In this document: one piece after another, positions 38,176 through 51,500 of the stretch
How positions within the stretch are numbered: the stretch's first letter is position 1
Layout: every line of letters starts with the position of its first letter
Assembly (NCBI RefSeq): GCF_028769735.1
Contig: NC_088169.1
Span: forward strand, 45,909,229-45,973,228
DNA: 64,000 bases
DNA from: Zonotrichia leucophrys gambelii
Lineage: Eukaryota; Chordata; Aves; Passeriformes; Passerellidae
Reading direction: 5' to 3'
The notes under the pieces: generated by a model
Database searches by the model: none
Told to the model about the DNA's origin: nothing
What the model saw: only the letters and a program-made list of their open reading frames with translations
Program-made: the position numbers and the translations under genes

Positions 38176-39164
38176 TCCCACTAGTTACAAATTCTCACAT
38201 AATTTAGATACAGAGGATGTTCTCTTCACCAGCACAGAAAGGAAAGAAATATTCAATGTGAGTGCTTCCCTTCCAGAAGCTACAGTTTACACACAAAGAC
38301 AGCATTGGGCTTTCACAGCTGTCCAGTAAATCCAACATGGCATCTCTTAGCACTTCTTCACATTTCACTTCAACTGGATGACAAGTATGAAAAGTCTTAG
38401 TCTAAATTTGTAAAACATAAAGCAGTTCTCTTTCCACAAGTGGAAGTGCTAAGGAAAACATATAAACTGGGGATGTGGGATTGCCTGGAACTGTTTACAC
38501 AGAAAAAGAGACATGGCTATTATGGCTATCGTATCTGTTTTATATCTCCTTTCACTACATAAACACTCACAATCTGCGTATACACAGACATAAATAAAGA
38601 AGAAGAAAAAAAGTTGACCTGCATTTTCAAGTGCTACCAATAAGTGAATTTAATTTGAGCACACTGAACAAAGCTTTTAGCAGCTGCTGGCAACATTATT
38701 AGACTACAACTAGATTTATGACTAGGTATGTGGTAAAATCCCAGTTGAGTTACAAGGGCAGAGAGAAATAAGATGATTTAAGGCTGAATTAGTTCAGAAG
38801 AATAAATTAGAATGGACCCATCCAAAGCAAATAGGATTTCAGTGGAAAATCATCACAAGATATACCATTCCTTTTGTATTTTACAGTTATTAGCAACTAG
38901 CCAACATAAGAAATCTTATGTATCAAAAATGTACTCATAATCATCTATTTTACTTTCCTGAACTGCCATGTCCATTTTTTTTTTTTCACTTTTCTTCCAC
39001 TATTTTTTTCTTCTAATAGCAATAACTGAATTTCTTATGCATGCAATGCCGTGTTTAAAGGACTTGCAGAACATAGCACATATTCATTTCAGGCCAGCCC
39101 TTTGTAGTTAATATACAGATTGCAGAAGCATACTGCCTTGTTACCTAGGAAAACCACAATAAAG
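38176..39164. other. Intergenic, no gene recognised
   Basis: AT-rich non-coding DNA with a T-run near 38975-38990. Nothing recognised. Confidence 0.6.
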
Positions 39165-39597
39165 AAAATACTTCAGCTAGCAAAGCAATATAAAAAAGTA
39201 TAAGATTTATCAGTACAATGAGGGGAAAATGTGTGAAAACTCATGGGCTGACATAAAGACAATTTATCAGGTACAGCAACTACTGGCACATGCTGGAGAA
39301 ACAAAACATAGGATTAACCCACTGCTGTGTGGGCAGGAAGGTGTTCAGCCACCTGCAGGACAGCCGGGCTGCATCAGGCATAACAGTGACTTGGAGAAAC
39401 AAATACCATGACTCTGAATAATCTCCCCTTCTCCTTATTTCCCCCAGCTTTTATTGCTGAGTATTTTGGAGTCAGCTGTCCCAGCTGTGTCCCCTCCCAA
39501 ATTCTGCACCCTCAGTCTACTCACTGGCAGGATGGGAAGCAGAAAAATGTCCACTAAGAAGAAAATTAAATCTATTCCAGCCCAAACCAATATAAAT
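39165..39597 (-). mobile_element. ERVL-type LTR fragment
   Basis: On the + strand the order AAACTCATGGGCTGACATAA, CCCCCAGCTTTTATTGCTGA, GTCAGCTGTCCCAGCTGTGT with the adjoining CCCCTCCCAAATTC, CTACTCACTGGCAGGATGGG and AAGAAAATTAAATCTATTCC, with CAGCCCAAACC after it, matches the reverse of a widespread avian LTR whose sense strand starts TGTCCTGGTTT and carries its TATA box (reversed here as the AGCTTTTATTGCTGAG area). The copy is diverged and shortened inside, and its TG/CA ends are worn, so no target duplication can be read. No internal region is present. Confidence 0.75.
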
Positions 39598-40522
39598 TGT
39601 TTTTAAGTTGAACTTAGTGCCACCTTGAAACAGAGACTTTTATTGTTGTCTTAGAAACAAAAGAGGCATCTTAAATGTTTCCAAGCAGGTTGCACACTGC
39701 TGTACCTCATCAATATTGGTTTAAAGAGTATCAGACAGATTTCAGTCCAAACATTAGTCCTAAGGAGGAAGAGAAGGAAATAAGAAATTTTGGAAATCCA
39801 TGTATTGCTGCCATTTAGGTCAATAACAAATTAACTGTGAACTATGAAATCATGTCTCTGAGTTATGATAACAACTTAATTTTACAATTCCATACATTAG
39901 CCATTTAACAGTAATGATTCCCAAAAGGTTGTCCATTCTATAAAATATCTTTAGGTCTGCAAAAATATTTTTTTAGGTCTAAACCTGTTAAAAAAGCAAA
40001 GCATGGACATGTGACTGCTGTTCGTTCTCTCTACCTAGCCTAATGTTTCCATACAAACTTCAGTGGAATATAAAACATTGATCATAACTGGCATACAGTG
40101 TAAATATAATTAGTGCATTTTTGGTTTCTTCCAAATGTGATGTTTGTTAGAAAATTAAAAAAAAAAAAAAGTGAGTTACAAAGAAAGATAAAAGTTTATT
40201 CTCTTATCTTAAAAGGAACCTTGTTCCTGTTTCAAATAACTAAATCTGTTGAAGTTTTTAATTTTATTTCCAGTGATTTTGAGAAATCCAAATTACATGT
40301 TACCATGTAATATTGTGTTCTTAGATAATATATTCAACAATGCAATATTGTAATAATAACAAATCTTCACAGATATATATCTCTGTAAAGAGTTTCCTAA
40401 AAAGACAATTATGACATAATTGATTTTTCTTCACTGGTTTGTACAAAAAAGTCACATACTCATGATTTTAGAGTGCAAATGCAGCACTATAGCAGTGACA
40501 GCAAGAAATAAAACCAAGGCTT

Positions 40523-40539
40523 TATATATATATATATAT
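40523..40539. repeat. (TA)n microsatellite
   Basis: About eight and a half uninterrupted TA units. Confidence 0.9.
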
Positions 40540-40637
40540 TTTCCATTAGTTTATTGAGAGAAAGGTCAATGATGCAGATCATGATGCAAAGAAAACCTTT
40601 GAATCCAGCCCTGTTCTATACCATCATAATCATCATA

Positions 40638-40666
40638 AAAACAAACCAACAAACAAACAAACAAAT
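40638..40666. repeat. (CAAA)n microsatellite
   Basis: Tandem CAAA units with one irregular ACCAA start, adjoining a CATCATAAT-type imperfect run. Confidence 0.85.
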
Positions 40667-42807
40667 AATCAGAGCGCTTTTACTTTCCTTGACCTATCTC
40701 TTGCTGAAGTAGTTTTTCTACATTCCTCTTAAAACTTTAGTATTATAGTTTCTGACAATTGTTATCAAAATAATTTGTTGAATACAAAATGTTTCCTGTA
40801 TACTTTTGCATTTTTGAACTCTTTATGATTGTTCTACCCATGATATGTCCTTTCATTTCTATTTTAGTCAAAGAATGAATATTTATTTCTAGAAGTCCTC
40901 ATATCATAAAGTCTTCTATCAAAATCTAAATATAGTCTAATGATTTGTCTAGTTATTTAAAGATTTCCTCTGGACAGACAATCTGATATTGCATTCGTTT
41001 CTCTTCACCTTATAAGAAAATATGGGGGATTTTTTCCCTAAAAAAACTGATTATGTCTCTTCTTACTCTGGAAATATTTGCTGCATTATTTTATGCATGA
41101 CTAGGCGTGATTTAGAAGTTATAACTGACAATGGAGAAGAAAATTTTATTGTCTGATTAGATGAAAGCAATAAACTATAAGGCTAAAACTGTCTCTTAAC
41201 TGTTCTACAAAAGATAATGATCCTGTTTTGGTCCTTGCTCATCCATGTATGTAGGAGGCATGATCACAGAGAGGAATTTTCTAAAATGAAAATGATTTAT
41301 GTCTTTGTCAACAGAAAGTAAAGTGACATTTTTCTTTGTATGTTAAACCTGTAAAGTTCTAAATAATTAATTCTGAACTACACCATATATGTTTTTTTCA
41401 TCATACGCATTACCTCTGAATTTTACTTCAAGATGACAGACTGCATATTTGAGTAGCAACTTGTAGAGTACCTTTTATGTTGAATTTTATATAACATGAT
41501 GATAATGTCTATTTGCATTTTTTTTTTGACCATGAAATTAAAATCATGTTCAGAAGTAATATCCTTCTAATAACCAGCAGGATGGGAATAATGGCAGGGG
41601 AAGAAATACATAAAACAGATGCCACTTCTGACATATTTCATTCTATCTTCTAAAACGTGAAATAAAATTGAAGCGCCAAATGCTTACAAATGCTGTAGCT
41701 TCTTTATATCCTATTATCTAAATTATAGTGGACTCTGTGTCCACTGAGATTGGAAGAAGCAGTTGTGCAACTTTTAATGGATAATTAGAAACAAATGAAA
41801 AGATATTAGACTCTAGTAACGAGTAGAAAGACACAAACAAACCCAAAGACAATAAAAAAGAAACCACCATTACAAATACTGCAAGTTCTGCAGGGAAGAA
41901 CTTGAAACATTATCAATATTTTGCATGACAGAACACCTTTCTACTGAGGAAAATGGCTGTAATCATGTTAGGACCCCTGGAAAGATTATACTAACAAGTG
42001 CAGCATCAAAGAGAAGGGTAAGTATTAGTTTTACCTATTCCAGAGTAACACTTTGTTTTAGAATATTAATTTTCTGTATGAAGTTACATTATTCGATGAT
42101 ATTTTTGTAACTGGACTCAAGTAAATGTTTTGGTTATATTTGGTATTTAAAATTTTGGCTGAGCTAACAATAAATTGCATGTCCATCTACAAATTTTGTT
42201 AAATTTTTGCCTATATAAAATTATAAGTATACAAGGGAGAGTTACTTTCACTGTGAGAAGGCATTATGAGTAAACAGTTCCATGAACAACATCTCTTCCA
42301 CAGAGGTTTAAAACATCTTAATTAAAAAACGTCAACTTTCTGGAACCAAGATTAGTCACTCTTTCTGTAAAGAGACTTCAAGAGTCTCTTCCTCTGAGTT
42401 GTTCCTGATCCTTTCATTTACTGTTTACTTCCTAGCAGATTTGCAAATTCATTCTTTGGAAATGATAGGTTGCTGCAATAACAGTTAAATCAGAAGCTTG
42501 GAGTCTTTCTTTATTTGTCTGATTTCCTACAGAAACAAAATTTATGACATACTCCTGTCTGTATGCCTTTGTGATCATTCCCCTCACCAGCAAATGAAGT
42601 GTTGATCACCTTTGTGAAATCAGTAAAGATCTCAAAGACATTAAATATAGTGCAAGTCTCCCAAAACTTGATGAAGTTTTGCAAAATTTTGCTGCCTGCC
42701 CCATCAACATTTTTTAATGTGTAATATTAACCTGCATTATTTTTTCCCAATTTACATATTTAAGCAGAGACAACAAGTTTACATCCTACTGTGCTGGTAT
42801 AACCACA

Positions 42808-42995
42808 GCAGACAGGAGGAATGGATTCAAACTGAAAGAGAGGAGGTTCGGACTATATGTTATGATGAAGCTCTTTGCTGTCAGAGAGGCAAAGGAAGGG
42901 GCTGACCAAAGATGTGGATGTCCCACCCCTGGGAGTGCTCAAGATGATCTTTAAGGCCTCTTCTGACCGTCAGTGACAGTCTATGATTCTAGGAT
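42808..42995 (+). mobile_element. CR1 LINE fragment, 3' end
   Basis: GGAGGAATGGATTCAAACTG and the following AAAGAGAGGAGGTT, then GATGTGGATGTCCCACCCCT, then CAGTGACAGTCTATGATTCT, are the CR1 3' UTR in sense order, ending in the ATGATTCT tail. Internal deletions have shortened it. Confidence 0.88.
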
Positions 42996-45754
42996 CTGCC
43001 TCTAAGTGAGCTGCTTCTCAAGAGAGCAAATTCTGAAGTTTGCTATACTCAGAGGACAAGTGACATCAGAGCCCAGGTTGATATCCCCTGTCCTTCAAAC
43101 ATTAAGCAGATGCAAAGACATCTGATGTGAGTACTTCAGTGAACTCAAGGGGAATTTTTTCCAAGTATATACCTTGCACATTCTCCTTTGGGTCTGTGTG
43201 AGTCCAAACATGAATATATTATGAATGTCGATGTCTTAGACTCTGAAGTACATTAGCTCTGTAAGTATGTTAGTATTGGAAGTGCGTTACTGCTGTGCTA
43301 CAGTAAATTCTATAGAACCTTTTATTAAATTGTTTAACTTAGGCTACAGATTAAGTGCTGTTAAACTTAAGTACTATTAAAACCTTTAGGCCTAAACTAT
43401 TGATCAAGTCTGAGGCTAGGTTTGTCAAGGGGGTCCACTCTGAAACTGGTGACTCAATAAGGGACCTCCCTTCTTCTTTTCTATATTCCCATCTGTGCTC
43501 TTTTTCTATCCCCAGCATCCACACAGATAATCTTACATTGATTTTAATTATAGATTGATTTATCTTAGATTTTAAACTGATTTGTTTTTCTCTTTGCTTT
43601 TACCATCTAGTAACTAGTAGAATGGATCTTTCCAATGAACTTTGTCATACTCTCACTTTTATATTACACCTGCTTCTGCCAATACCTTTGCTGGACATTC
43701 TTTGAATGGCCTGAACCATTCACTCATGACACCTGCTGAAGGCTTCTTCAAGGCTTCTCCAGACTCTGTATCTAATCTTTGGTATCGCTCCAGTTTAGAG
43801 TACTTTACTTTTTTCCTGTTTGTTTTTAACTTGATACTTTGGTGAAAATCTAGGATTTCTTGCAGGATTTAGTCTTATTATTACAAGGATATTCTGTGCC
43901 AGCTGACAGCCAGTGAATTTCATATTTTTTTTTAGTTTTCCTCTTAAGATGGGTCTGAACAAATAAAGCATTGTATGTTTAGTTATGTGTAATACAGCAT
44001 TAACCAAAGGAATTGACTGTACTGCAAGAACGTATGTTAAGAAAATGCTAAATGCATACTTAACACTAAAAAATCCATATGGAAATGTTATTATTAGTTC
44101 TGACAAAAGTTAACTTTGCAGATAAATGACAGAAAACAGACATTCAGCTTGGATTCTTTCCCTCTCCATAACACCCAGCAATCACAGAGATATTTAATTT
44201 TGAGGATGGGAATAGCTAAGTCTTTAAATTTAAAATGAGCTTTTATTTCATCTTACATCACCGAAGAAAATGCAAGTCTGGACTTTGATTTTAATGAGCA
44301 CAGATGTGCACCAACTGCAGGGAAATAAATTAATTGTTTTCCGTCTAATGCAGATGTGTCACCTGCCTAATTCTGCCACCAAAAAAGGTTTCCACTTTAT
44401 ATGTATCAGAAGGAGCTGGAATAAGACTATAGAAGCTGATTGTTTCTGAAGTGCTGAGATGTAAAAAACCTCACATACGGCTTATTCACAGCCTATGATG
44501 GTTAAATTATTTTTAAATACAACAGGATAAAACCAAAATAATATCAGTAATATTTTGTAACTGGATATATATATGCACCATGCAATTGAGAACTTATTAT
44601 ATACCTCTGGTCATAAAACCATCAAAGCATGGTCCTCTAAAGCATGCGTCAATAAAATTATATTTTCGTTACAGGATCCATGCTGACCTCATAGGATATT
44701 GCATTCCACTACCTTATTCAGGCAATCATCTGAAGATTTTCAACACAAATGTTTCTGTTTCTAAAGGGTTGATGAATTTAGAATTAATCCTGATCTTGTT
44801 TCATATCAGAGAAGAAAAAACCGAAACATTTGAAACAAATCCATAAAAAAAATTCACTGAGTTTATTTAGAAGCATTTTTGATCAGCTTTTCTTTGTCTC
44901 ATCTGTCAGTTTTGTCTCAGTTTGCTTTGTATATTTTATGCAAAATATGTTTCCATTATGTCCATTGCAAAAATTTTAAGATGATTGACTGAGTTATGGT
45001 GAATTACTATAAAAAACAAAAAGAAGCCAGTTTTAGTACTGGTAAACTAGCGAATAGTGTGTGCAATTTGGTTTTCATTTTTGTGTTGAGTGTTTGTTTA
45101 CAGCCATTTTCCTACTCAGTATTCCTTCTTATTTCAGTGCTGACAGCCAGACACAGAATTTGTCCTCTCACTTCTCTCTTCTAATTAGATTAGCTAAATC
45201 TCTCAGAAAAGCTGGCAGTGTGCCACACTCTGAGATTTAATATTAATTCACTATAGGGTGTCCTACTTTATCTTCAGCCCCACTGCTCTGTGCATCTCAT
45301 CTCACCTTGGACCATCACTGGAGGTAGCTAATGAAATTTCTTTAAGACTTTCCATCATACCAATGTCATTTTTACTTGTCATTTATTTGAAAGCCATTCA
45401 ACAATTTGATGCCTGATTGCTTCTCTGAATGTGAAGTTCTAGACTGCTGATGTAATTAACTTTCTATAAGCCTCTTCAAACAGATCTACTTTTCTGGAAG
45501 TGCCTGTGTTTTATAAAACAGCCAAAAACCTTAAGAGGTGACCCTTTCTTGAGAAACAAAAGTAGCTATTTATCACTCTACAGCCCTAGATTTTTATTGC
45601 CTTTTGTAAAATTTGGGTCACAGTTTGATATAAGTTTAGTATTACTCAAATACTGCTATGTTACCTAGAGATTTGAAATTCCATAAGATACCAGAGCTAT
45701 TGTTCCATATTCATTTGATGTGAAGGTTATTATGAGCTGAATTAGAAACACTGC
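42996..45754. other. Intergenic, no gene recognised
   Basis: AT-rich non-coding DNA. The region 43400-43830 has a moderately even composition and reads like retroelement-derived sequence to me, but I cannot name a family and see no ends, so it is left uncalled. The rest shows no feature. Confidence 0.5.
45750..45754. repeat. Probable target-site duplication ACTGC, left copy
   Basis: ACTGC directly before the LTR start matches ACTGT at 46595-46599 after the LTR end in four of five bases. Confidence 0.5.
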
Positions 45755-46594
45755 TGTGTTGGGTTTGCATGTGTGTCAAGGCTGTCAGGGGTAGGAGGAT
45801 GGGCTCTGGTCTGTGACAGAGAGAGCCAGCTCCAGCTGGCCCCAGCTGAGCCACCCCAGGGCACAGATGAGCCCCTCAACCAAGATCGTGGCATCTCAGG
45901 GAAAGCGTTTTTAAGAAAGATCAGAAAATGCCACACAGACAGAAGAGGAGGGAACACAAAAGCAAGAAACTGTTCTGTGAATATCAATCTCAGAAAATAA
46001 AGAGTGGGAGTTACAGTTTGTGGCGAAATCTCTGAGGGAGGGCATCTCCCCGTTACCCTGTGAAGGAGACTGCTAGAGCTGATATTCCCTTGGAAGGGCA
46101 CACAGAGGAGACAATCACTGCAGCCTGTGGGGAACTGCACACAGGAGCAGTTGGATATTTCCCAAAGGAGATATATACCCATAGACACCTGGCATGGAAG
46201 CAGATTTTTCTCCTGAAGAAGCTCACCCAATGGGAAGAGCCTGCACCAGAGCAGGATAGCAGAAGGGTGAGACTGCTGTGTTCCAACCATATTGCTCCCT
46301 GTCCATTCCTGCACTGCTCGAGGTGGGGAGAGGATTTGGCAATAGCAGAGTGAAGATCCTGGGAAAGGGTGGAAGATAGGTGGGGGTTTGATGTTTGTCT
46401 TTCTTTCACATCACCCAAACCTGTATTAACTGGCAATAAATTGAACAAAGTCTGTCAAGCTTTGAGACTGCTAAGATATCTCACTACCTTTGTCTCAATC
46501 TATTAGATTTCTCATCCTATTCTCTCCTCCTGTCCCACTAAAGAGAGTGAGTGAGCAAGTAGCTAGGTAGGATTTTGGCCCTTATCTCTCCACA
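45755..46594 (+). mobile_element. Solo LTR of an ERVL-like avian endogenous retrovirus (about 840 bp)
   Basis: Begins TGTGTTGGGTTTGCATGTGT, a start I recognise from a common avian LTR family, and ends near TTATCTCTCCACA. Recognisable internal parts are GAGCCAGCTCCAGCTGGCCC, GGCATCTCAGGGAAAGC, a poly(A) signal AATAAA at 46435-46440, and the CTCTCCTCCTGTCCCACTAA plus GAGTGAGTGAGCAAG block near the 3' end. A 4-of-5 flanking match (ACTGC/ACTGT) supports the boundaries. No gag, pol or env is adjacent. It is more diverged than the LTR at 35454. Open frames of up to 190 codons within it (both strands) are incidental. Confidence 0.85.
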
Positions 46595-46599
46595 ACTGT
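46595..46599. repeat. Probable target-site duplication ACTGT, right copy
   Basis: Matches the left copy ACTGC in four of five bases; the boundary is inferred together with the CA end of the LTR. Confidence 0.5.
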
Positions 46600-48455
46600 T
46601 TTTGGTTAACTAATTACTTGAGTCAAATAGTAATGGCATTAAAATACAGAGCCTTGATGTGTGATCTCTCTTCAGTGGCTAGTTCCAGATATCTACAATT
46701 AGAAATCTATGTCTGAGCAGGCAGTATTAGGTCTCCTTCAAAATCCATAGAGAAAAATGACCATGTTATGATGTATTTGCTCTGATTTATTGTAGTAATC
46801 TTATTTATAGTATGATAAATCACACTATCCTTCTATTGATTTGAAGAAATGTTTGCAAACTCTAAGTCAAGTTATAGAGATACTTCTAGACCTTACCTCT
46901 CTCAAAATCAGGGGTTTTTTTTCATGTGATTTCTATTAAATATTGTCTCATTTGCAACAAAATATTCTTAAGAAGCATAAAATAATCCTGAATTTTCACA
47001 AAGCTCTCCAGATATGAATTTCAGCAAAGACTTGAACTTCTGATTTACTGATGTCTGGATTTTCTCTACTGAAAGGCTGCTAGATAAAACATGCCTGAAA
47101 TATGTATGAAACTCAAAATGCTGATGCTCTCCATTTGTGGAGATAAAATCATCTAATCATGTGCCTTGTGTTTGCTGTGCATCAAAGTAGGTCTAGAGTA
47201 AAGGAGGCCAGTGATTAAACACATTAGGTAACATATAATGTGAAACCATTCTGACAACAGTGTTAATCTATGCAGACTTGGCTCATTGCATTATCCCATT
47301 AGTTGCATTAATAATTATAGGGACATTATAGCTGAAAAAATCTATGAAAAACTCAAACAGCTATTTTTAATTTTGCTGAACTTTAAGATACAGATCCCCA
47401 GTCAACTAAATCCTTATGACAGAGGAGTTCATGTTAGGGTAGAGCTACTGAGAAGGAGGTGACGCATATCCCCAGAGAAACACGAGAGAAACAGAAACAT
47501 CAGGCACATCTGTCCAGCCAGCAGTTCACATCTGCAGACCTACAAACACCGTGAGAGAGCGTTCTGCAGTTGAAGACAAACCAGGCACCAAATTCCTGTA
47601 CGTCTGTCATCCTGTATTTTCTGGAAAAGACTCTTTCATGCTTTTCAAGGCAGAGCTGTAATCAGACATGCTGTCATACAGGACACAAGACTACCCCTCA
47701 CAGATGTTCCTCTGAGCTGCCTTCCCTCATATGTTTTTTGACAATACAATAAATCTGTGCTCCTCCTTTAGCTGACAACATTTAGCATTATAGGGGAAGT
47801 TTCTTTAAGGTGATGCAATCTATAAAATGTAAATGATAAAGATATTATGGCTACCTCTTACGTATGCCAGCTGGCACTTCACCATCTAAAATGCTGGACC
47901 TCAGAAAATTCTCTTTCAACCATGGGTTTTCAGAATTGAAACAATGTTTAGGATCTCATGTCTCAGATACCTCTTTCTTTTTTTCAGGAGCATAAGGTAA
48001 TGCCGGCATTTGCAACCAATCTTTTGACAATTTACTAAATACAGTCTTAAATGACCAAAGAAATTACACTCAGCCAAATAAAATCATAAAATATATTGAT
48101 CTCCCTCAATATATGCTGTTGTTGGCAAAATAATCCAGGATTATATTATCAAAGAATGTTCTATAACACATGAAGCTACTTTTTTTTTAAGATTTGATGT
48201 ATTAGCTTTACTTCCTCATAAGGGCCTTGAAAATATCTTCTTCATTCATCCCAATGTCTTAGGATTGGAGTCAACACTTCAGTTATGTCATTCCCTGTCT
48301 GGAAATTTTTCCAACACTTACAGCTTATCAGAAAAGTTGAACCAATATTTTTCCCCTTGTTTGATTTCACTCAGTATCCCAAAGTATTACAGATGACATT
48401 GTCACTCTTCTTGAGGGCCTGTACTACAGTTACTTGAACAAACAGGGACATCTTA
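46600..48455. other. Intergenic, possible unclassified element at 47430-47780
   Basis: Mostly AT-rich non-coding DNA. About 47430-47780 is richer in GC and ends with AATAAA (47748-47753) followed by CTGTGCTCCTCC, an arrangement like the 3' part of an LTR or the end of a transcript. No matching TG start or target duplication was found. Confidence 0.45.
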
Positions 48456-48528
48456 GAATCTTAGAATCATAGTTCAAGATACATAACCTAATGTAGGTTA
48501 TGTATCTTGAACTATGATTCTAAGATTC
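48456..48528. repeat. Perfect inverted repeat, 34-bp arms, 5-nt loop
   Basis: The left arm 48456-48489 (starting GAATCTTAGAATCATAG) and right arm 48495-48528 (ending CTATGATTCTAAGATTC) are exact reverse complements, separated by AATGT. The right arm resembles the extreme 3' tail of a CR1 element (AACTATGATTCTAAGATTC). The structure is a fold-back copy of a CR1-tail-like sequence. As RNA it would form a perfect 34-bp hairpin. Confidence 0.97.
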
Positions 48529-51500
48529 CCACATGACTAAGAGACTCCCATAATGTCTCCACGACTATTCTATTTTCTGGAAAAAATGGTGGAGACAATG
48601 AATGACTTCTTTTACTTGAATTACTCAGGGTAATTAATCTTTTTTTTTATATTTCACTTTAGACATAATCCAGACTGAGAACACAATGTTTAATATTAGG
48701 TTCTTGTCTGATCATGAGCAACATGGCAGTTTCCCAAGAAACAAGCATATCAAATTTGGCCTTTCCTTACTATAAGGAAAATTTCATATCAGTTTAAAAT
48801 GTTGGAGAAGGCAAAAACAAACAATCAATCAATCAAGCAAACAAAAAACAAACAAAAAACCAAACTCACAATACCCCAAAGAAAAAAGGAAGAAAAAAAA
48901 AAAAGGACCAAAAAACTCAAAAATGTATCAGGGGAGGGGGAAACCAAACTCCCCAAAAATTTTGCAAAAGAAAGATTTATTTGAGAAAAAGTTCAATTTC
49001 TGAAATAAGAAGTAGGTTGAGACTGAGGCTCTAAAATTGAACATCTGGTTCAGCATGTTATAACAATAAATTCTAGAGAGGATGTAAATGTCTGAACTCA
49101 CTTTCAAATTTCCAGAAGTTTATCCTACCTTGTAAATGAAAGCTTAATCTGTACAAGAGCTACAACAACATATACACATATTCTTTGCAGCATAACAACC
49201 TCAAATTATATGAAATTAAAATCAAAAGATAACCTGAATGAAATATAACTCTGTACCTAAAATTTTTAGAAGTAAATTATTTCTATTTCTCTATAGATAA
49301 TGGCAGAAATAAGCAGAAATATAAAATTGTACCAGAGAGATATATCCAAGAGCTACCACTGAGATTAAATAACTGCTGACAATTAAGTAAAAAAACCCCA
49401 AAAATATAAAATCTGATTGAATTCAAATAACTTAAAAAAACCTTAAAAATTCAACAGGTCACATGACAGATTTCTTGAGCTGTATTCTTTGCATTACAAT
49501 TCAAATTACTTCATTTAGTAATATAATTTACTGGTGATTAAACATCTTTGCTCTAGAAAATTGTTTGAGTTGGTGACTGAAGGACACATTTTCACAGTTT
49601 TGTGTTAGCTGAATATAATAAAGATGACAGAAACTGCAATCATGAAGGAAGGAAAAAAAAAGAAAGTAGAGTTTATGGTTGGCATCAATAGTATTTGGAG
49701 CTACAATGGAAATATTTATATCTGATATATCCTTGTTACAATTGCTGGCTAGATTTTTGTCAGAAGTAAATAAGAGAGTGCAAAATTTTTAATCAATATG
49801 AAAATGGTGCCAGAAATTCTAAAAATCAGAAACAAGAGTAAATAATGCATACTCTAAACTCTCTCTGCTCTGTTTAGCCACAGAAAATTTAGGACTTGCT
49901 TATACCTGTTGTCTTGTATTTCAGAACTCCTTATTTCCTGCTCAGGACATGAGAACTATGTATGCCTACAGAATTAATTCCTGCTTTCATAAATCTCTAT
50001 GCCCCTGTGATGTATGATTGAGTTGTGATACTCCTCCTTACTGCTATAGCCAATACAGCTAATACATAGCTAGGCAAACTTGTTTTTCTATGTACTGAAA
50101 GTCTCAAAGGTAAAGTAAGTACTTTCGCTACCACACCCACATTGTGCAATCCACTTTGTATAGTTCCAGGGAACTATTGAAGTAACAAAAAGGACTTGTA
50201 TAGAACCTGGTCAGGATTGCAGCTAAGTGAATTCCATTAGAAACTCTTTGTCTGACTCACATCCTTAATGTACAATTCCTCTGCTGTACTGTATTTTCAA
50301 AATTTATCCCTTATGATGACTACAGGTGCTACCTAACTTTTGCTTGTAATGAAATATTTAGTTATTCAAAAAGCAGAAGAAATTAAGCAAATAATTTTAA
50401 TAGCAAGTTGCTATATTTTTTAATAGTGAAGACTAATATATATATATATCTATAAAGTTTCTATCTGTTTATGTTTCAGCTGTGGATAAGGCTTGCATGT
50501 GTATGTAGCAAGCAGCAGTAAGTGAGCTGTGCTTTTTGTTCTACAGACAGAAGACAGAAAACAGATGAGAAAATAAATACTACATAAATACAAATAAATG
50601 GAAAACACAGCAGTGGTGTGTTTCTTACCAAAACACACTTCTTGCCTCTTGGTTCTTTCTTCTGTGGAAAGTACAGTCACTTGAATGAGCAAGATCAAAG
50701 CTTGTAGTAGGGCTTTGCTACAATGTTTAAATGCAGTCTAATGATTTAAGACTGAGCAATTATGATGAAAGGGGGCCTTCAAGGACTTTCCTTTTAAGGA
50801 ATTAAACTGCTAAAAGTTTCAGATCAGAAATCTAACTCACGCTAAAATACAAGATCAGAATGACACGTCTGCTGATCATAACCTTATTTCTCAAAAAGAC
50901 AATTTAGACCAACAGCCGTGGTTACCATGATAAATTGTGCCTTTTAGACTGCAATGCAGATATCTTAAAATTATTTTCTAAATGTAAAGATTATTTTTTT
51001 TACTTGTATAAGAAAAAGAAGTTCTAATAGAACTATTCCTCGGAACTGTTCCTGGCCACATGAAAAATTTTGTGTTCTGTAAGACAGACATGGATTTCTG
51101 GTCTCAATTTTTCCAAGCTGTATATCCCTTAGCAAGATACCATTACAGCAGAAAATAACATTTTAACCTGGGGAAATACTAAAATGATAAGGAAATATAA
51201 AAGTTCATCATCTTTTTTGTTCAGTAACAGAGATTTTGTATCATGTTGCTGTACTTCCAGGTTTTACACCAGACTTTCACAATTGCATTGTGTCAAGGCC
51301 TCTATGGAACCGTTCTCTGGACTTGAGTGGTTGGGTATCAGAATTGTTGATTTTGCAGCCAGTGATAAAAAAAACCCCAAAACTTAGACACCTGGGTGCA
51401 TCACAGCAGTGCCTGCATGTAAGCCAGACATCAAAAGAGGATTTATGCATAAGCAAGGTTGACACTAAGTCATTTAAATCAGATGACTCCTTGATAAATG

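Larger units (their letters stand above)
39598..42807. other. Intergenic with microsatellites
   Basis: AT-rich non-coding DNA. It contains (TA)n at 40523-40539 and (CAAA)n at 40638-40666. No gene or named transposon recognised. Confidence 0.6.

Noticed and set aside
45742..46448. Open frames of 97-190 codons on both strands
   Set aside because: They fall inside the ERVL-like LTR at 45755-46594, have no recognisable domain and start at arbitrary positions.
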